Counted from the first letter of the stretch, positions 9,402 through 18,569 are shown. The stretch: DNA of 64,000 bases from Bacteroidia bacterium (GCA_030427735.1 JAUIBP010000003.1:310001-374000); one strand, 5' to 3'. Notes: generated from the sequence alone by a model not told the origin. A program made the numbers and translations.

Positions 9402-10460
9402 ATGAATTTACAGCAAAGAATTGATGCTTTTGTTAAACTAGGTGATTTTTTAAGTCAGTTTAACGCCACTAAAATTCAACAAAAAGACACTGTGCTTTTT
9501 AACGATTTGTTTTTCGATACGTTTAAACATCAACTCAAGTTGGCGCAAGAGCACAATGGTTGGTTTAACCAGGACAATCTTTTATTTGCTATATCTGGCT
9601 GGGCTAAATCGCTTACAGAAAGCAACCTTAACCAATGGCTAGAACAGTATAACTTTAAGGATGAATCATTAAAAACGATTGCTATTATTATGGCTGGTAA
9701 TATTCCGTTAGTTGGGTTTCACGACTTTCTTTCGGTATTAATTTCTGGACATCGTGTTTTGGTTAAACAATCGTCTAACGACAAACACCTTCTTCCCATC
9801 CTGGCTAAATACCTAGAATATGTAGAGCCTGAATTTAAAGGAAGAATTACATTTACAGACGAAAAACTAAACAATTTTGACGCTGTAATAGCAACAGGCA
9901 GCAACAACACCGCCCGGTATTTCGAATATTATTTTAAGGACAAACCTGCGATTATTAGAAAAAATAGAAACTCCATTGCTGTGCTTACAGGAAATGAAAG
10001 CATGGAAGAATTGGAAGGATTGGCCGACGATATTTTTAGATATTTTGGCTTAGGCTGCCGCAGTGTTTCTAAACTTTTTATTCCTAAAGATTATCAGTTC
10101 GACAATTTTTTTCAAGCCATGTACAAATGGCACGAAGTCATTCACGACCAGAAATATGCCAATAATTACGATTACAATAAAGCCGTGTATTTAATGAGTG
10201 AATTTGATATGCTGGAAAACGGGTTTTTAATGATTAAAGAAGACGACAGTTTTGCCTCGCCTATTGCCACCGTTTTTTACGAGTACTACAACGATATAGT
10301 TGAGCTAAAAACCACTTTAAATTCCAAAAAAGAGCAAATACAATGTATTGTTTCTAAAGAGTTTACGAATAACGAAATTGTTTTCGGAGATACCCAAAAC
10401 CCTAAGCTTTGGGACTATGCAGACAATGTAGATACTATTGATTTTTTATTAAGCATTTAG
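9402..10460 (+). CDS. LuxC-type acyl-CoA reductase
   Basis: The 352-residue protein resembles the LuxC/acyl-CoA reductase family (aldehyde dehydrogenase superfamily), which reduces acyl-CoA or acyl thioesters to aldehydes with NAD(P)H. Family-like stretches are MAGNIPLVGFHDFL, VLVKQSSNDKHLLP, VIATGSNNTARYFEYYF and the Cys-containing FGLGCRSVSKLFIP, the likely catalytic thiol. It is shorter than bioluminescence LuxC (about 480) but is complete by flavobacterial standards. No luciferase genes are nearby; it precedes serC by 78 bases. The natural substrate is unknown. Confidence 0.8.
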   Translation: MNLQQRIDAFVKLGDFLSQFNATKIQQKDTVLFNDLFFDTFKHQLKLAQEHNGWFNQDNLLFAISGWAKSLTESNLNQWLEQYNFKDESLKTIAIIMAGNIPLVGFHDFLSVLISGHRVLVKQSSNDKHLLPILAKYLEYVEPEFKGRITFTDEKLNNFDAVIATGSNNTARYFEYYFKDKPAIIRKNRNSIAVLTGNESMEELEGLADDIFRYFGLGCRSVSKLFIPKDYQFDNFFQAMYKWHEVIHDQKYANNYDYNKAVYLMSEFDMLENGFLMIKEDDSFASPIATVFYEYYNDIVELKTTLNSKKEQIQCIVSKEFTNNEIVFGDTQNPKLWDYADNVDTIDFLLSI

Positions 10461-10538
10461 CATAAAAATTATTAATTTTATAACATAAAATCATCAATTA
10501 ATTAGCACCTTTGTACTTATCATAAAATTATCGACACA

Positions 10539-11603
10539 ATGAAAAAACACAATTTTAGCGCAGGTCCCTGCATTTTACCTCAAGAAGTTTTACTTAAAGC
10601 ATCGGAAGCCGTTATCGATTTTAATAATAGTGGTTTATCTTTAATCGAAATTTCGCACAGAAGCAAGTCTTTTGTAGATGTAATGGATCACGCTAGCGCC
10701 TTAGCATTAGAGCTTTTAGGTCTTGAAGGCAAAGGCTACCACGCCCTCTTTTTACAAGGCGGGGCAAGCACGCAATTTTTAATGGCTGCGTATAATTTAT
10801 TAGAAAATAAAGCTGGATATTTAAATAGTGGTACATGGAGCGCAAAAGCCCTTAAAGAAGCCAAATTATTTGGTGAAGTTATAGAGGTTGCTTCATCTAA
10901 AGATGCTAATTACAATTATATCCCTAAAGGATTCGATATTCCTTCAGATATAGATTATTTCCACTGTACCTCTAACAACACTATTTTCGGAACTCAAATT
11001 AAAGAATTCCCTAACAGTCCCGTGCCAATGGTATGCGACATGAGTAGCGATATTTTTTCTAGAACTCTAGATTTTTCAAAATTCGATATCATATACGCTG
11101 GCGCTCAAAAAAACATGGGCCCTGCTGGTACAACTCTTGTTGTGGTTAAAAAAGATGTCTTAGGAAAAGTATCTAGACAAATCCCATCAATGTTAGATTA
11201 CGCCGTACATATAGACAAAGAAAGTATGTTTAATACACCTCCTGTTTTTGCTGTGTACACCTCTATGTTAACTTTAGAATGGTTAAAAAATCTTGGCGGA
11301 ATTGCTGCTATAGAAGAAGAAAACGAGAAGAAGGCAAAATTAATGTATTCAGAAATAGACCTAAATCCATTATTTAAAGGTTTTGCAGCAAAAGAAGATC
11401 GCTCTAATATGAACGCAACTTTTAACTTAACAGACGAGTCGTTAAAAGACACTTTTGAAACCATGGCCAAAGAAGCTGGCATGAATGGCATAAATGGCCA
11501 CAGAAGTGTTGGTGGCTACAGAGCTTCAATGTACAATGCACTGCCTTTAAGTAGCGTAGCAGCTTTAGTTGAAGTAATGAGTGAACTAGAACGAAAAGCT
11601 TAA
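10539..11603 (+). CDS. serC: Phosphoserine aminotransferase
   Basis: This 354-residue class V PLP aminotransferase converts 3-phosphohydroxypyruvate and glutamate to phosphoserine, the second step of serine synthesis (and is also used in pyridoxine synthesis). It opens with HNFSAGPC, the substrate-binding start of the family. The PLP Lys is K191 in GAQKNMGPAG, and GINGHRSVGGYRAS is the C-terminal signature. It is followed after 49 bases by serA, forming a serine biosynthesis pair. The third enzyme, serB, is not in the window. Confidence 0.96.
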   Translation: MKKHNFSAGPCILPQEVLLKASEAVIDFNNSGLSLIEISHRSKSFVDVMDHASALALELLGLEGKGYHALFLQGGASTQFLMAAYNLLENKAGYLNSGTWSAKALKEAKLFGEVIEVASSKDANYNYIPKGFDIPSDIDYFHCTSNNTIFGTQIKEFPNSPVPMVCDMSSDIFSRTLDFSKFDIIYAGAQKNMGPAGTTLVVVKKDVLGKVSRQIPSMLDYAVHIDKESMFNTPPVFAVYTSMLTLEWLKNLGGIAAIEEENEKKAKLMYSEIDLNPLFKGFAAKEDRSNMNATFNLTDESLKDTFETMAKEAGMNGINGHRSVGGYRASMYNALPLSSVAALVEVMSELERKA

Positions 11604-11652
11604 AATAAATTAATCAATATAAAATCTTAGTCATTAATTTGACGATAAACTT

Positions 11653-12603
11653 ATGAAAGTATTAGCAAACGACGGTATTTCTCAAAGTGGTATAGATGCC
11701 TTAACCAAAGATGGTTTCGAAGTTTTAACCACTACCGTAGCACAAGAACAATTAGCCAATTATATTAACGAAAACAATATTGTTGTTTTACTTGTACGTA
11801 GCGCAACAACTGTACGCAAAGATTTAATAGATGCTTGCCCTAGCCTAAAAATTATAGGCCGTGGTGGTGTTGGTATGGATAATATTGATGTTGCCTATGC
11901 AAGAGAAAAAGGGTTACATGTTATTAATACACCTGCAGCATCATCGCATTCTGTAGCCGAATTGGTTTTTGGACATCTTTACGGTTTAGCCCGTTTTTTA
12001 CATAACTCTAATAGAGAAATGCCTTTAGAAGGCGACAGCAATTTTAAAGGCTTAAAGAAAGCCTACGCCAAAGGAACCGAACTAAAAGGAAAAACTTTAG
12101 GTGTTTTAGGTTTTGGACGCATTGGTCAAGCTACAGCTAAAGTTGCTTTAGGCGCTGGCATGAAAGTGGTCGCTTTCGATCCTTTTATTGAAAAAGTGAA
12201 TTTAGAATTAGATTTTTTCGATGGGCAGAAAGTAAATTTCGATATCAAAACTATCTCTAAAGAAGAAGTCCTAAAACAAGCCGATTTTTTAACATTACAC
12301 GTTCCTGCTCAAGATGGTTACGTTATTGGTGAAGCCGAATTTAAATTAATGAAAGACGGTGCCATTTTAGTTAACGCTGCTCGCGGTGGTGTGGTAGACG
12401 AACTTGCTTTAGTTAAAGCTATAGAAAGTGGTAAAATAGCGAGAGCTGCTCTAGATGTTTTCGAAAAAGAACCAAAACCAGAAATGGGCTTATTAATGAA
12501 TCCTTCGTTATCGTTAACACCGCATACAGGTGCCGCTACAAACGAAGCTCAAGACCGAATTGGCACAGAGCTAGCACAACAAATTAGTAGTATTTTACTA
12601 TAA
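11653..12603 (+). CDS. serA: D-3-phosphoglycerate dehydrogenase, short form
   Basis: This is a D-2-hydroxyacid dehydrogenase of 316 residues. The Rossmann motif VLGFGRIGQ lies near residue 153, preceded by GRGGVGMDNID and followed by NAARGGVVDE (catalytic Arg), FEKEPKPE (Glu) and TPHTGAAT (His). It lacks the C-terminal ACT domain of E. coli SerA, so direct serine feedback through that domain is not expected. The position behind serC makes phosphoglycerate oxidation the best-supported activity. A clear terminator follows. Confidence 0.9.
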   Translation: MKVLANDGISQSGIDALTKDGFEVLTTTVAQEQLANYINENNIVVLLVRSATTVRKDLIDACPSLKIIGRGGVGMDNIDVAYAREKGLHVINTPAASSHSVAELVFGHLYGLARFLHNSNREMPLEGDSNFKGLKKAYAKGTELKGKTLGVLGFGRIGQATAKVALGAGMKVVAFDPFIEKVNLELDFFDGQKVNFDIKTISKEEVLKQADFLTLHVPAQDGYVIGEAEFKLMKDGAILVNAARGGVVDELALVKAIESGKIARAALDVFEKEPKPEMGLLMNPSLSLTPHTGAATNEAQDRIGTELAQQISSILL

Positions 12604-12633
12604 AAACACGACCTTTCGGGGTTTAAACATATT

Positions 12634-12664
12634 AAAGTCTTAACATAACCGTTAAGACTTTTTT
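12634..12664 (+). terminator. Intrinsic terminator after serA
   Basis: An 11-bp stem (12634-12644 with 12651-12661) and a 6-base loop are followed by a T-run, ending the serC-serA transcript. Confidence 0.85.
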
Positions 12665-12710
12665 CGTATCTTGAAAACAGATACATTTTAATCAATAAAA
12701 CCATATAACC

Positions 12711-13343
12711 ATGTCGGGAATTTTAGATTTATTAAACAGTGATTTAGGAAAAAGTTTGGTAAGCGGTGTTGCAGGACAAACTGGCCAAGATCAAAACAAA
12801 ACTAACAATTTATTAGGTATGGCATTACCTGTATTAATGCAAGCCATGAACAGAAATGCCAGCACTCCAGAAGGTGCACAAGGACTTCAAAACGCATTAG
12901 CAAATAAGCACGACGGCAGCATTTTAGACGACTTAGGAAGCTTCTTTCAAGGTGGCGTAGATAACGATGTTATAAATGACGGAAGTAAAATTTTAAATCA
13001 TGTTTTAGGTCAAAAACAAAATAATGTCGAACAAGCATTAAGTCAAAAATCAGGTATCGATGCCAATAGTGTTTCACAAATACTAAAAATGGCAACGCCT
13101 TTACTTATGGGCTATTTAGGCAAACAACAACGCTCTAATAACGTTAGTAATTCAAGCGATTTAACAAGCATGCTTGGTGGTTTATTACAAAGTAATTCTA
13201 GTGGCCAAGAACAAAACTTTTTAACCTCTATGCTAGACGCCGATGGCGACGGAAGCATTGTAGACGATGTTGCAGGAATGTTTTTAGATAGCAATAAAAA
13301 TAAAGGCGGACTTTCTGGTATGCTAGATAATTTTTTAAAATAA
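12711..13343 (+). CDS. DUF937 domain-containing protein
   Basis: This is a 210-residue soluble protein without signal peptide, rich in Asn, Gln, Gly and Leu. The N-terminal half matches the DUF937/YidB-like pattern (LLNSDLGKSLVSGVAGQTGQ, then ALPVLMQAMNRN, then LGSFFQGG). The second half repeats a related layout and carries acidic DADGDGSIVDDVAGMF, which looks like a calcium-type DxDxDG loop. Function is not known. It is its own unit, between the serA terminator and a terminator at 13376. Confidence 0.85.
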   Translation: MSGILDLLNSDLGKSLVSGVAGQTGQDQNKTNNLLGMALPVLMQAMNRNASTPEGAQGLQNALANKHDGSILDDLGSFFQGGVDNDVINDGSKILNHVLGQKQNNVEQALSQKSGIDANSVSQILKMATPLLMGYLGKQQRSNNVSNSSDLTSMLGGLLQSNSSGQEQNFLTSMLDADGDGSIVDDVAGMFLDSNKNKGGLSGMLDNFLK

Positions 13344-13375
13344 CAGCTAAACCTTTCTGTTTAAAACAATAATTG

Positions 13376-13406
13376 AAAAAGCCGAATCAACACGATTTGG
13401 CTTTTT
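13376..13406 (+). terminator. Intrinsic terminator after the DUF937 gene
   Basis: A 13-bp stem (13376-13388 with 13394-13406, one G-U pair) and a 5-base loop are followed by a T-rich tail. Confidence 0.85.
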
Positions 13407-13461
13407 CTTTTAATTTTTTAATTGCATAAAAAAATTGTAACTTTAAGTAAATGGAATTGTT

Positions 13462-13902
13462 ATGAGATCGTTTTTTTTGTTTTTAATTATAGTAGTATGT
13501 ATTGTAGGCTGCAATGCCAACAAGCCCACTGTTGCCCAGAACAACACAATACAAGAAACAACTACTACAGAAAACGACACCGTAAGAATTGAAAATGACA
13601 GCTTAGAATACCAAATTATCATAATTGAACCAGGTTTTAATACTTGGCTAGTTTCAACCGCACGACCAGAAGGTTATTACGAACAGCAATACCTAGAAAG
13701 CCGAAACATTATTATGGTAAACGAATGGAACAATCGTGTAATTACCCCTACCCGTTTCGATCCTAATCTATACGAAATACAAATTGACTACAGGCCAAAC
13801 ATAGATTATGGCTACGAAGTAAATTACAAGCTTTACAACTACTTCATCTACTTTCAATTAAAATACAATCAGCGATTGTCTAGCTTTGTTCCTAGAATTT
13901 AA
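13462..13902 (+). CDS. DUF6146 family lipoprotein
   Basis: This is a 146-residue protein with a lipoprotein signal: a hydrophobic stretch then IVGC with Cys17. A Thr/Asn-rich linker comes next, then a compact domain with EPGFNTWL, ARPEGYYEQQYLESRN and YEIQIDYRP. These match a family of flavobacterial outer-membrane or periplasmic lipoproteins catalogued as DUF6146, of unknown function. The C-terminal part is rich in aromatic residues and Asn. Confidence 0.85.
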   Translation: MRSFFLFLIIVVCIVGCNANKPTVAQNNTIQETTTTENDTVRIENDSLEYQIIIIEPGFNTWLVSTARPEGYYEQQYLESRNIIMVNEWNNRVITPTRFDPNLYEIQIDYRPNIDYGYEVNYKLYNYFIYFQLKYNQRLSSFVPRI

Positions 13903-13912
13903 TTTATATTTG
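13885..13912 (+). promoter_or_regulatory. Probable promoter of the DUF6787/zinc-uptake unit
   Basis: TTTG at 13885-13888 and TATATTTG at 13905-13912 are separated by 16 bases, slightly short of the usual spacing. The -7 element is perfect. A transcript starting near 13919 would cover the 19-codon frame at 13943 and then the genes from 14009. Confidence 0.5.
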
Positions 13913-13942
13913 CAGCGAATAACATTAAAGCAAACCATAAAG

Positions 13943-14002
13943 ATGTTTAAAGGGTTGGTATTCGACACAAAAATCGAAGTTTATACTCCAAGAGCATTTT
14001 AA
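13943..14002 (+). CDS. Possible 19-residue small protein or leader peptide
   Basis: ATG to TAA encodes MFKGLVFDTKIEVYTPRAF. It begins about 24 bases after the predicted transcription start and ends 6 bases before the next gene, a spacing that would allow translational coupling. The composition (basic and aromatic, no low-complexity run) is protein-like. There is no recognisable family, and it may simply be untranslated leader. Confidence 0.3.
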   Translation: MFKGLVFDTKIEVYTPRAF

Positions 14003-14008
14003 ATACAT

Positions 14009-14494
14009 ATGGAAAAATTTAAACAAACTTGGCAAATCACAAAAAATTGGCAATTACTGTTTCCCTTTGTAGGCTTACTCTTAGTACTCTATAGCGGATA
14101 TAAAATTTCGACTGCTATTTTTAAAACAAATTCGACGGCCATAATTTTACTATCTACATTAATTTCAAGCTTTTTGTTATTAAAATTCTTCTTGTTTTTA
14201 TTTAAAAAATTAGAACACAAATGGGTTTTAAACTATAAATGGGAAATGATTCGCGTTTTTATGGTGTTCGCTTTTACCGGCTCGTCGTCGGTTTTTGTTG
14301 GCAGACCTATTATTAAATGGCTTGGTATAACCCAAGAAAACCTGAACCCTGCTTTATATTGGGTGCTTTATGTACTTTTAGGAATTATATTTTATCAGAT
14401 TTTATTAGTATGCTTTGGCTGGTTATTTGGTCAGTTTGAGTTTTTCTGGAATTTCGAAAAGAAAATGCTAAGGCGTTTTGGCTTAAAAATTTAA
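14009..14494 (+). CDS. DUF6787 family membrane protein
   Basis: This is a 161-residue protein with four predicted membrane helices: about residues 16-31, 40-60, 73-95 and 113-137. The conserved opening reads FKQTWQITKNWQLLFPF. A mid-protein GSSSVFVGRPIIKWLGI loop and a basic C-terminus EKKMLRRFGLKI are seen. Family members are common in Flavobacteriia but have no assigned function. It is 5 bases before the His-rich gene at 14500, and so probably belongs with the metal-uptake genes by transcription, though a role in metal handling is only inferred. Confidence 0.8.
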   Translation: MEKFKQTWQITKNWQLLFPFVGLLLVLYSGYKISTAIFKTNSTAIILLSTLISSFLLLKFFLFLFKKLEHKWVLNYKWEMIRVFMVFAFTGSSSVFVGRPIIKWLGITQENLNPALYWVLYVLLGIIFYQILLVCFGWLFGQFEFFWNFEKKMLRRFGLKI

Positions 14495-14499
14495 AAGGT

Positions 14500-14835
14500 T
14501 TGACAGAACTGCAATTCAAAAATACAACACGTAAACTTACCGCTTATGCTTTGGTTTTAGCTTTGCTAATTCCAACATTTGTAAAGTTTACCCATGTTTT
14601 TGAAGATCATGTTCACGAAGTTTGCCTTGGCGAAAAACAAACCCATTTACATACTGCCGATGTGGATTGCGAATTTTATAAATTTCAATTAAATCATCAT
14701 TTTACCATTCCGTTTAACACCACGGAAGTATATATTCCCGAAGAAAATTTTCAAATTATTTTATCTCAGTACTTCTTTTTAAGTACATTTCAACAGCTAC
14801 ATTTTTCACTTAGAGGACCTCCTTACCTTGTTTAA
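14500..14835 (+). CDS. Small His/Cys-rich protein preceding the zinc TonB receptor
   Basis: The 111-residue frame opens with TTG five bases after the DUF6787 stop. A hydrophobic segment at about residues 13-27 could be a signal or anchor. After it comes a stretch dense in metal ligands, with HVFEDHVHEVC and HLHTADVDCEFYKFQLNHH, seven or more His and two Cys. The C-terminal part is aromatic and hydrophobic. Its place directly before a ZnuD-like receptor suggests a periplasmic metal-binding accessory, comparable in position to small proteins before copper/zinc receptors. No named family was recognised. Confidence 0.7.
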   Translation: MTELQFKNTTRKLTAYALVLALLIPTFVKFTHVFEDHVHEVCLGEKQTHLHTADVDCEFYKFQLNHHFTIPFNTTEVYIPEENFQIILSQYFFLSTFQQLHFSLRGPPYLV

Positions 14836-14891
14836 ATAAACCGATATAAACTAAACAATATCAGTATTTTAACTATTTAAACACAAAATAA

Positions 14892-17168
14892 ATGAAATCA
14901 TTTTTGACTATCATATTATGTTTGTGCCTACCCCCTATGTTAATGGCACAAAACATAATACAAGGCCGTGTTACGGACACAGCCAACAACACAGGCATTG
15001 CATTTGCAGATGTCTATTTTCCGCAACTAGACAAAGGCACCATTACCGACGAAAACGGTAATTTTACTATAGATAAATTACCCAATGGTACTTACAAATT
15101 TGTATGCTCCATTATGGGCTACGAAAGTTACTCGGAAGATTTAACCATCCCTTTTAACACACCAATTTCTATTACATTAAAAGCTTCGGCCATAGAAATG
15201 GAAGAAATTATAGTATCTACACCTTTTCATAAATTACAACGCGATAATGTTATGAAAGTTGAACATGCCAATGTTTCCGAATTAAAATCTGCTGGCGCAG
15301 TTACTTTAGCCGATGGTATTAGTAACATTGCTGGTGTAGAAAATATTTCTACAGGAGTAAGTATAGGAAAACCCGTAATCCGCGGGCTAAGTTCTAACCG
15401 CGTTCTTGTTTACACCCAAGGCGTTCGTTTAGAAAACCAACAATTTGGAGACGAGCACGGCTTAGGCATAAACGATGCCGGTATAGAGAGTGTAGAAGTT
15501 ATAAAAGGTCCTGCTTCTTTACTTTATGGTAGCGATGCTTTGGGTGGTGTGCTATATCTAAACCCTGAAAAATTTGCCCAACAAGACGAATCGCACGGCG
15601 ATGTATCTGGTACTTACTACAGCAATACACTAGGATACAGTACCAATGCCGGGTTTAAAACCTCTGGAAACAATTTTAAATTTTTAATACGAGGTAGCCT
15701 TGCCGAACATTCCGATTACGATACCGAAGATTACAGAGTTACCAATACGCGGTTTAGAGAGCAAGATTTAAAGGCTGGTCTAGGCTATCAGGGCACGCAT
15801 TTTAAAACCGAATTGCGCTATAATGTAAACGCTTCTAAATTAGGTTTACCAGAAGACATTGGCATACAATCTACCCAAAAAACACCTTTATTACCGTATC
15901 AACAAATAAACAATCACGTATTAAGTTCTAAATCTAATATTTTCTTTAAAGACTCTAGTTTAGATATTAATCTCGGATTTTTATATAACGACCGAAAAGA
16001 GTTTGAAGAACATCACCATCACGACCACGACGATGAAGATGAACATGACGACCATGAAGATGATCACGATCATGATCATGACGACGAAGCCGAACACGAT
16101 GAGCATGAAGAAGATGAAGAATTGCACCCTGCTCTACACATGAAATTAAAAACTTTTAATTACGATGTAAAATACCACATGCCAACTTTTGGGAAATTCG
16201 AAACGATTGTTGGTGTACAAGGCATGCACCAAGTAAACACGAATTATGGCGAAGAAACCTTAATCCCGAATGCCACAACAAACGATATTGGTGTTTTAGC
16301 GACTTCGCATATTCATTTTGAAACAATCGACGTGCAATTAGGCGCCAGATTCGACAACAGGACTATCGCCACGGAAACCGATTTAAACCGATCGTTTAAC
16401 AGCTTTAATGGCGCAGCAGGATTTAAGGCGAATATATTCAAAAACACGTCTTTACGCCTAAATGTAGCTACTGGTTTTAGAGCACCTAATTTGGCCGAAT
16501 TAACATCTGATGGCTCGCACGAAGGGACAAATCGTTATGAAATTGGAAATCCAGATCTTAATAACGAACAAAACATCCAAACCGATCTTGCTTTAGAGTT
16601 TAAAAACGATCATTTTGAAGTGTTTGCTAACGGATTTTATAATAAGGTAAACAACTACATCTACTTATCGCCTAATGGCGAATTCATAAACGACGATCCT
16701 GTGTACCTCTATTTACAAGACGATGCAGCACTTTACGGAGGAGAATTCGGATTACACATTCACCCACATCCTTTAGACTGGTTGCATTTTGAGAGCAGCT
16801 TCGAAACAGTTACAGGAAAACAAGATAATGGTGGTTATTTACCATTAATACCAGCCAACACCTTGAAGAATACTGTAAGAGTGGAGTTTGAAAACAACAC
16901 CTTTAAAAAGGCATTTGCTTTTATTAAATTGAATTCGGTTTTTGATCAAAACCATGTTAGTGAAAACGAAACTACAACCCCAGCTTACAATTTATTAAGT
17001 GCAGGTGTTGGTAGCAATTTTAAAGTGTTACACAATATGTTGTCGTTAAACGTTACGGGCACGAACTTAACCAATAAAACGTACATCAGTCATTTATCAA
17101 GACTAAAACCTGACGGTATTTACAATATTGGTAGAAACGTAGCAGTGACCGTGAAATATACCTTGTAA
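14892..17168 (+). CDS. TonB-dependent receptor, ZnuD-like (probable zinc uptake)
   Basis: This 758-residue outer-membrane receptor has a signal peptide ending near MLMAQ (residue 19-20), then a carboxypeptidase-regulatory-like domain (about 22-105). A plug follows with SIGKPVIRGLSSNRVLVY and GPASLLYGSDALGG, then a 22-strand barrel ending in VTVKYTL. A loop at about residues 372-412 holds some 13 His among Asp/Glu, the hallmark of ZnuD-type zinc receptors. The upstream His-rich gene supports metal uptake. Control by a Zur-type repressor is likely from the family, but I could not identify an operator in the 56-base gap. Confidence 0.88.
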   Translation: MKSFLTIILCLCLPPMLMAQNIIQGRVTDTANNTGIAFADVYFPQLDKGTITDENGNFTIDKLPNGTYKFVCSIMGYESYSEDLTIPFNTPISITLKASAIEMEEIIVSTPFHKLQRDNVMKVEHANVSELKSAGAVTLADGISNIAGVENISTGVSIGKPVIRGLSSNRVLVYTQGVRLENQQFGDEHGLGINDAGIESVEVIKGPASLLYGSDALGGVLYLNPEKFAQQDESHGDVSGTYYSNTLGYSTNAGFKTSGNNFKFLIRGSLAEHSDYDTEDYRVTNTRFREQDLKAGLGYQGTHFKTELRYNVNASKLGLPEDIGIQSTQKTPLLPYQQINNHVLSSKSNIFFKDSSLDINLGFLYNDRKEFEEHHHHDHDDEDEHDDHEDDHDHDHDDEAEHDEHEEDEELHPALHMKLKTFNYDVKYHMPTFGKFETIVGVQGMHQVNTNYGEETLIPNATTNDIGVLATSHIHFETIDVQLGARFDNRTIATETDLNRSFNSFNGAAGFKANIFKNTSLRLNVATGFRAPNLAELTSDGSHEGTNRYEIGNPDLNNEQNIQTDLALEFKNDHFEVFANGFYNKVNNYIYLSPNGEFINDDPVYLYLQDDAALYGGEFGLHIHPHPLDWLHFESSFETVTGKQDNGGYLPLIPANTLKNTVRVEFENNTFKKAFAFIKLNSVFDQNHVSENETTTPAYNLLSAGVGSNFKVLHNMLSLNVTGTNLTNKTYISHLSRLKPDGIYNIGRNVAVTVKYTL

Positions 17169-17195
17169 GAGTGATGAGACTGCCTAAAAGTTAAT

Positions 17196-17310
17196 CTTTC
17201 GTCAATCTGAATTTATTTCAGATTCCCACAACTATTGATTTTAACATAGTGAGATTCTGTTTCACCTGCCTACCACTATAGGTAAGAGCACAACGTGATG
17301 CATTACTAAA
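17196..17310. repeat. Probable degenerate copy of a dispersed intergenic repeat
   Basis: The gap between the receptor and the next gene contains a hairpin (17204-17211 with 17217-17224, loop of 5) and further imperfect inverted pieces around 17255-17290. The wording (hairpin with TCTGAA/TTCAGA, then GTGAGATTCTG, then CCTACCACTATAGG) resembles short non-coding elements often scattered between flavobacterial genes. Only one copy is visible here, so the assignment rests on resemblance. Confidence 0.35.
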
Positions 17311-17357
17311 CTTTTTAGACGGTCTTCATTTTCTTTTTTATTCATTTAACTTTACAT

Positions 17358-18494
17358 ATGAAATCATCAAGAATTCATTCTATAGATGCCCTTCGTGGCC
17401 TGGTTATGTTAATTATGTTATTAGATCATGTTCGGGAACGTTTTTTTTACCATGTTCCCATTACAGATCCTTTAAATATTAACGAAATCGACACAAGCTT
17501 ATTTTTTACAAGATATTTAGCACATTTTTGTGCCCCAGTATTTATTTTTCTTACAGGAATATCTGCTTGGCTATACGAGCATCCTAGAAACAGTAATAGT
17601 AAACGATCTGCAAGTTCTTTTTTGTTTAAACGTGGATTATTTTTAATTGTATTAGAAATTACCGTTATAAACTTATCTTGGTTTGGTAACTACAATACGC
17701 TTTACCTCCAAGTAATTTGGGCCATTGGTATATGCATGGTTTGTTTATCGGTATTTGTAAAACTTCCCAGAATTTGGAGTGGTATAATTGGACTTATTAT
17801 TATTTTAGGCCATAACGCATTAACTCCTATTCAATTTGCCGCTTCAGAAATTGGCTATTCCCTTTGGGCAATTTTACACGATAGAGGTATAATTTTAGAT
17901 AATGCATTTCTAAAGATAAAAGCGTCTTACCCAGTATTACCGTGGATTGGACTTATTTTAGTAGGATATTATTGTGGCGAAATCTATAATAAAAACATCA
18001 GCGTAAAAAAACGGCAGCAAATTTTAATTTCTGCAGGAACAATTTGCCTAATCACTCTATTAGTTTTAAGAGGATTAAATATTTACGGAGAAACTCTGGC
18101 TTGGGTAAATTATGGATGGGACATTAAAAGCCTGATGTCTTTTTTAAATTTCACCAAATACCCTCCTTCATTAGATTTTCTACTTATTACTATTGGAGTA
18201 TCTAGTTTTATTTTATCGTGGTTTGAAGATTTGCCAGCTAAAAGCCTAAACATTTTAAAAACGTTTGGGTCGTCCCCAATGTTTTTTTACGTTGTGCATC
18301 TTTATATTTTACTGATACTCTATAAAATTGCCTCGTGGCGCTTCAAAACATCGGAAGACACGTATTGGGGAGTGGATTATTTATGGCAAATTTGGTTATT
18401 GACTATAATTTTAGCTTGTGTCCTGTATTTTCCAACTAGACAATTTTCGAAATTCAAACAGGAAAGCACATCAAAATTGATTAAATATTTTTAG
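17358..18494 (+). CDS. DUF1624/heparan-alpha-glucosaminide N-acetyltransferase-like membrane protein
   Basis: This is a 378-residue polytopic protein with about ten hydrophobic segments. It opens with the family signature IDALRGLVMLIMLLDHVRERF, in which Asp and His are the conserved polar pair of the acyltransferase/HGSNAT-like group. A second block, LAHFCAPVFIFLTGISAWL, is also typical. Homologues move acetyl or acyl groups across the membrane, but the acceptor here is unknown. It is a single-gene unit ended by the terminator at 18513. Confidence 0.85.
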   Translation: MKSSRIHSIDALRGLVMLIMLLDHVRERFFYHVPITDPLNINEIDTSLFFTRYLAHFCAPVFIFLTGISAWLYEHPRNSNSKRSASSFLFKRGLFLIVLEITVINLSWFGNYNTLYLQVIWAIGICMVCLSVFVKLPRIWSGIIGLIIILGHNALTPIQFAASEIGYSLWAILHDRGIILDNAFLKIKASYPVLPWIGLILVGYYCGEIYNKNISVKKRQQILISAGTICLITLLVLRGLNIYGETLAWVNYGWDIKSLMSFLNFTKYPPSLDFLLITIGVSSFILSWFEDLPAKSLNILKTFGSSPMFFYVVHLYILLILYKIASWRFKTSEDTYWGVDYLWQIWLLTIILACVLYFPTRQFSKFKQESTSKLIKYF

Positions 18495-18512
18495 GGTTTT
18501 AACCCACAAAAA

Positions 18513-18545
18513 AAGAGGCTGAATGTTTAAACCTATCAGCCTCTT
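18513..18545. terminator. Bidirectional terminator between convergent genes
   Basis: A perfect 10-bp stem (18513-18522 with 18536-18545) has A-rich sequence on the left and T-rich sequence on the right. It can serve both the plus gene ending at 18494 and the minus gene ending at 18570. Confidence 0.85.
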
Positions 18546-18569
18546 CCTTTTTTATAATTTTATGATTTG

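Noticed and set aside
16003-16130. Low-complexity GAC/CAT-rich run as a microsatellite
   Set aside because: It is in frame and codes for the His/Asp-rich loop of the receptor; the codons vary, which indicates selection on the protein.
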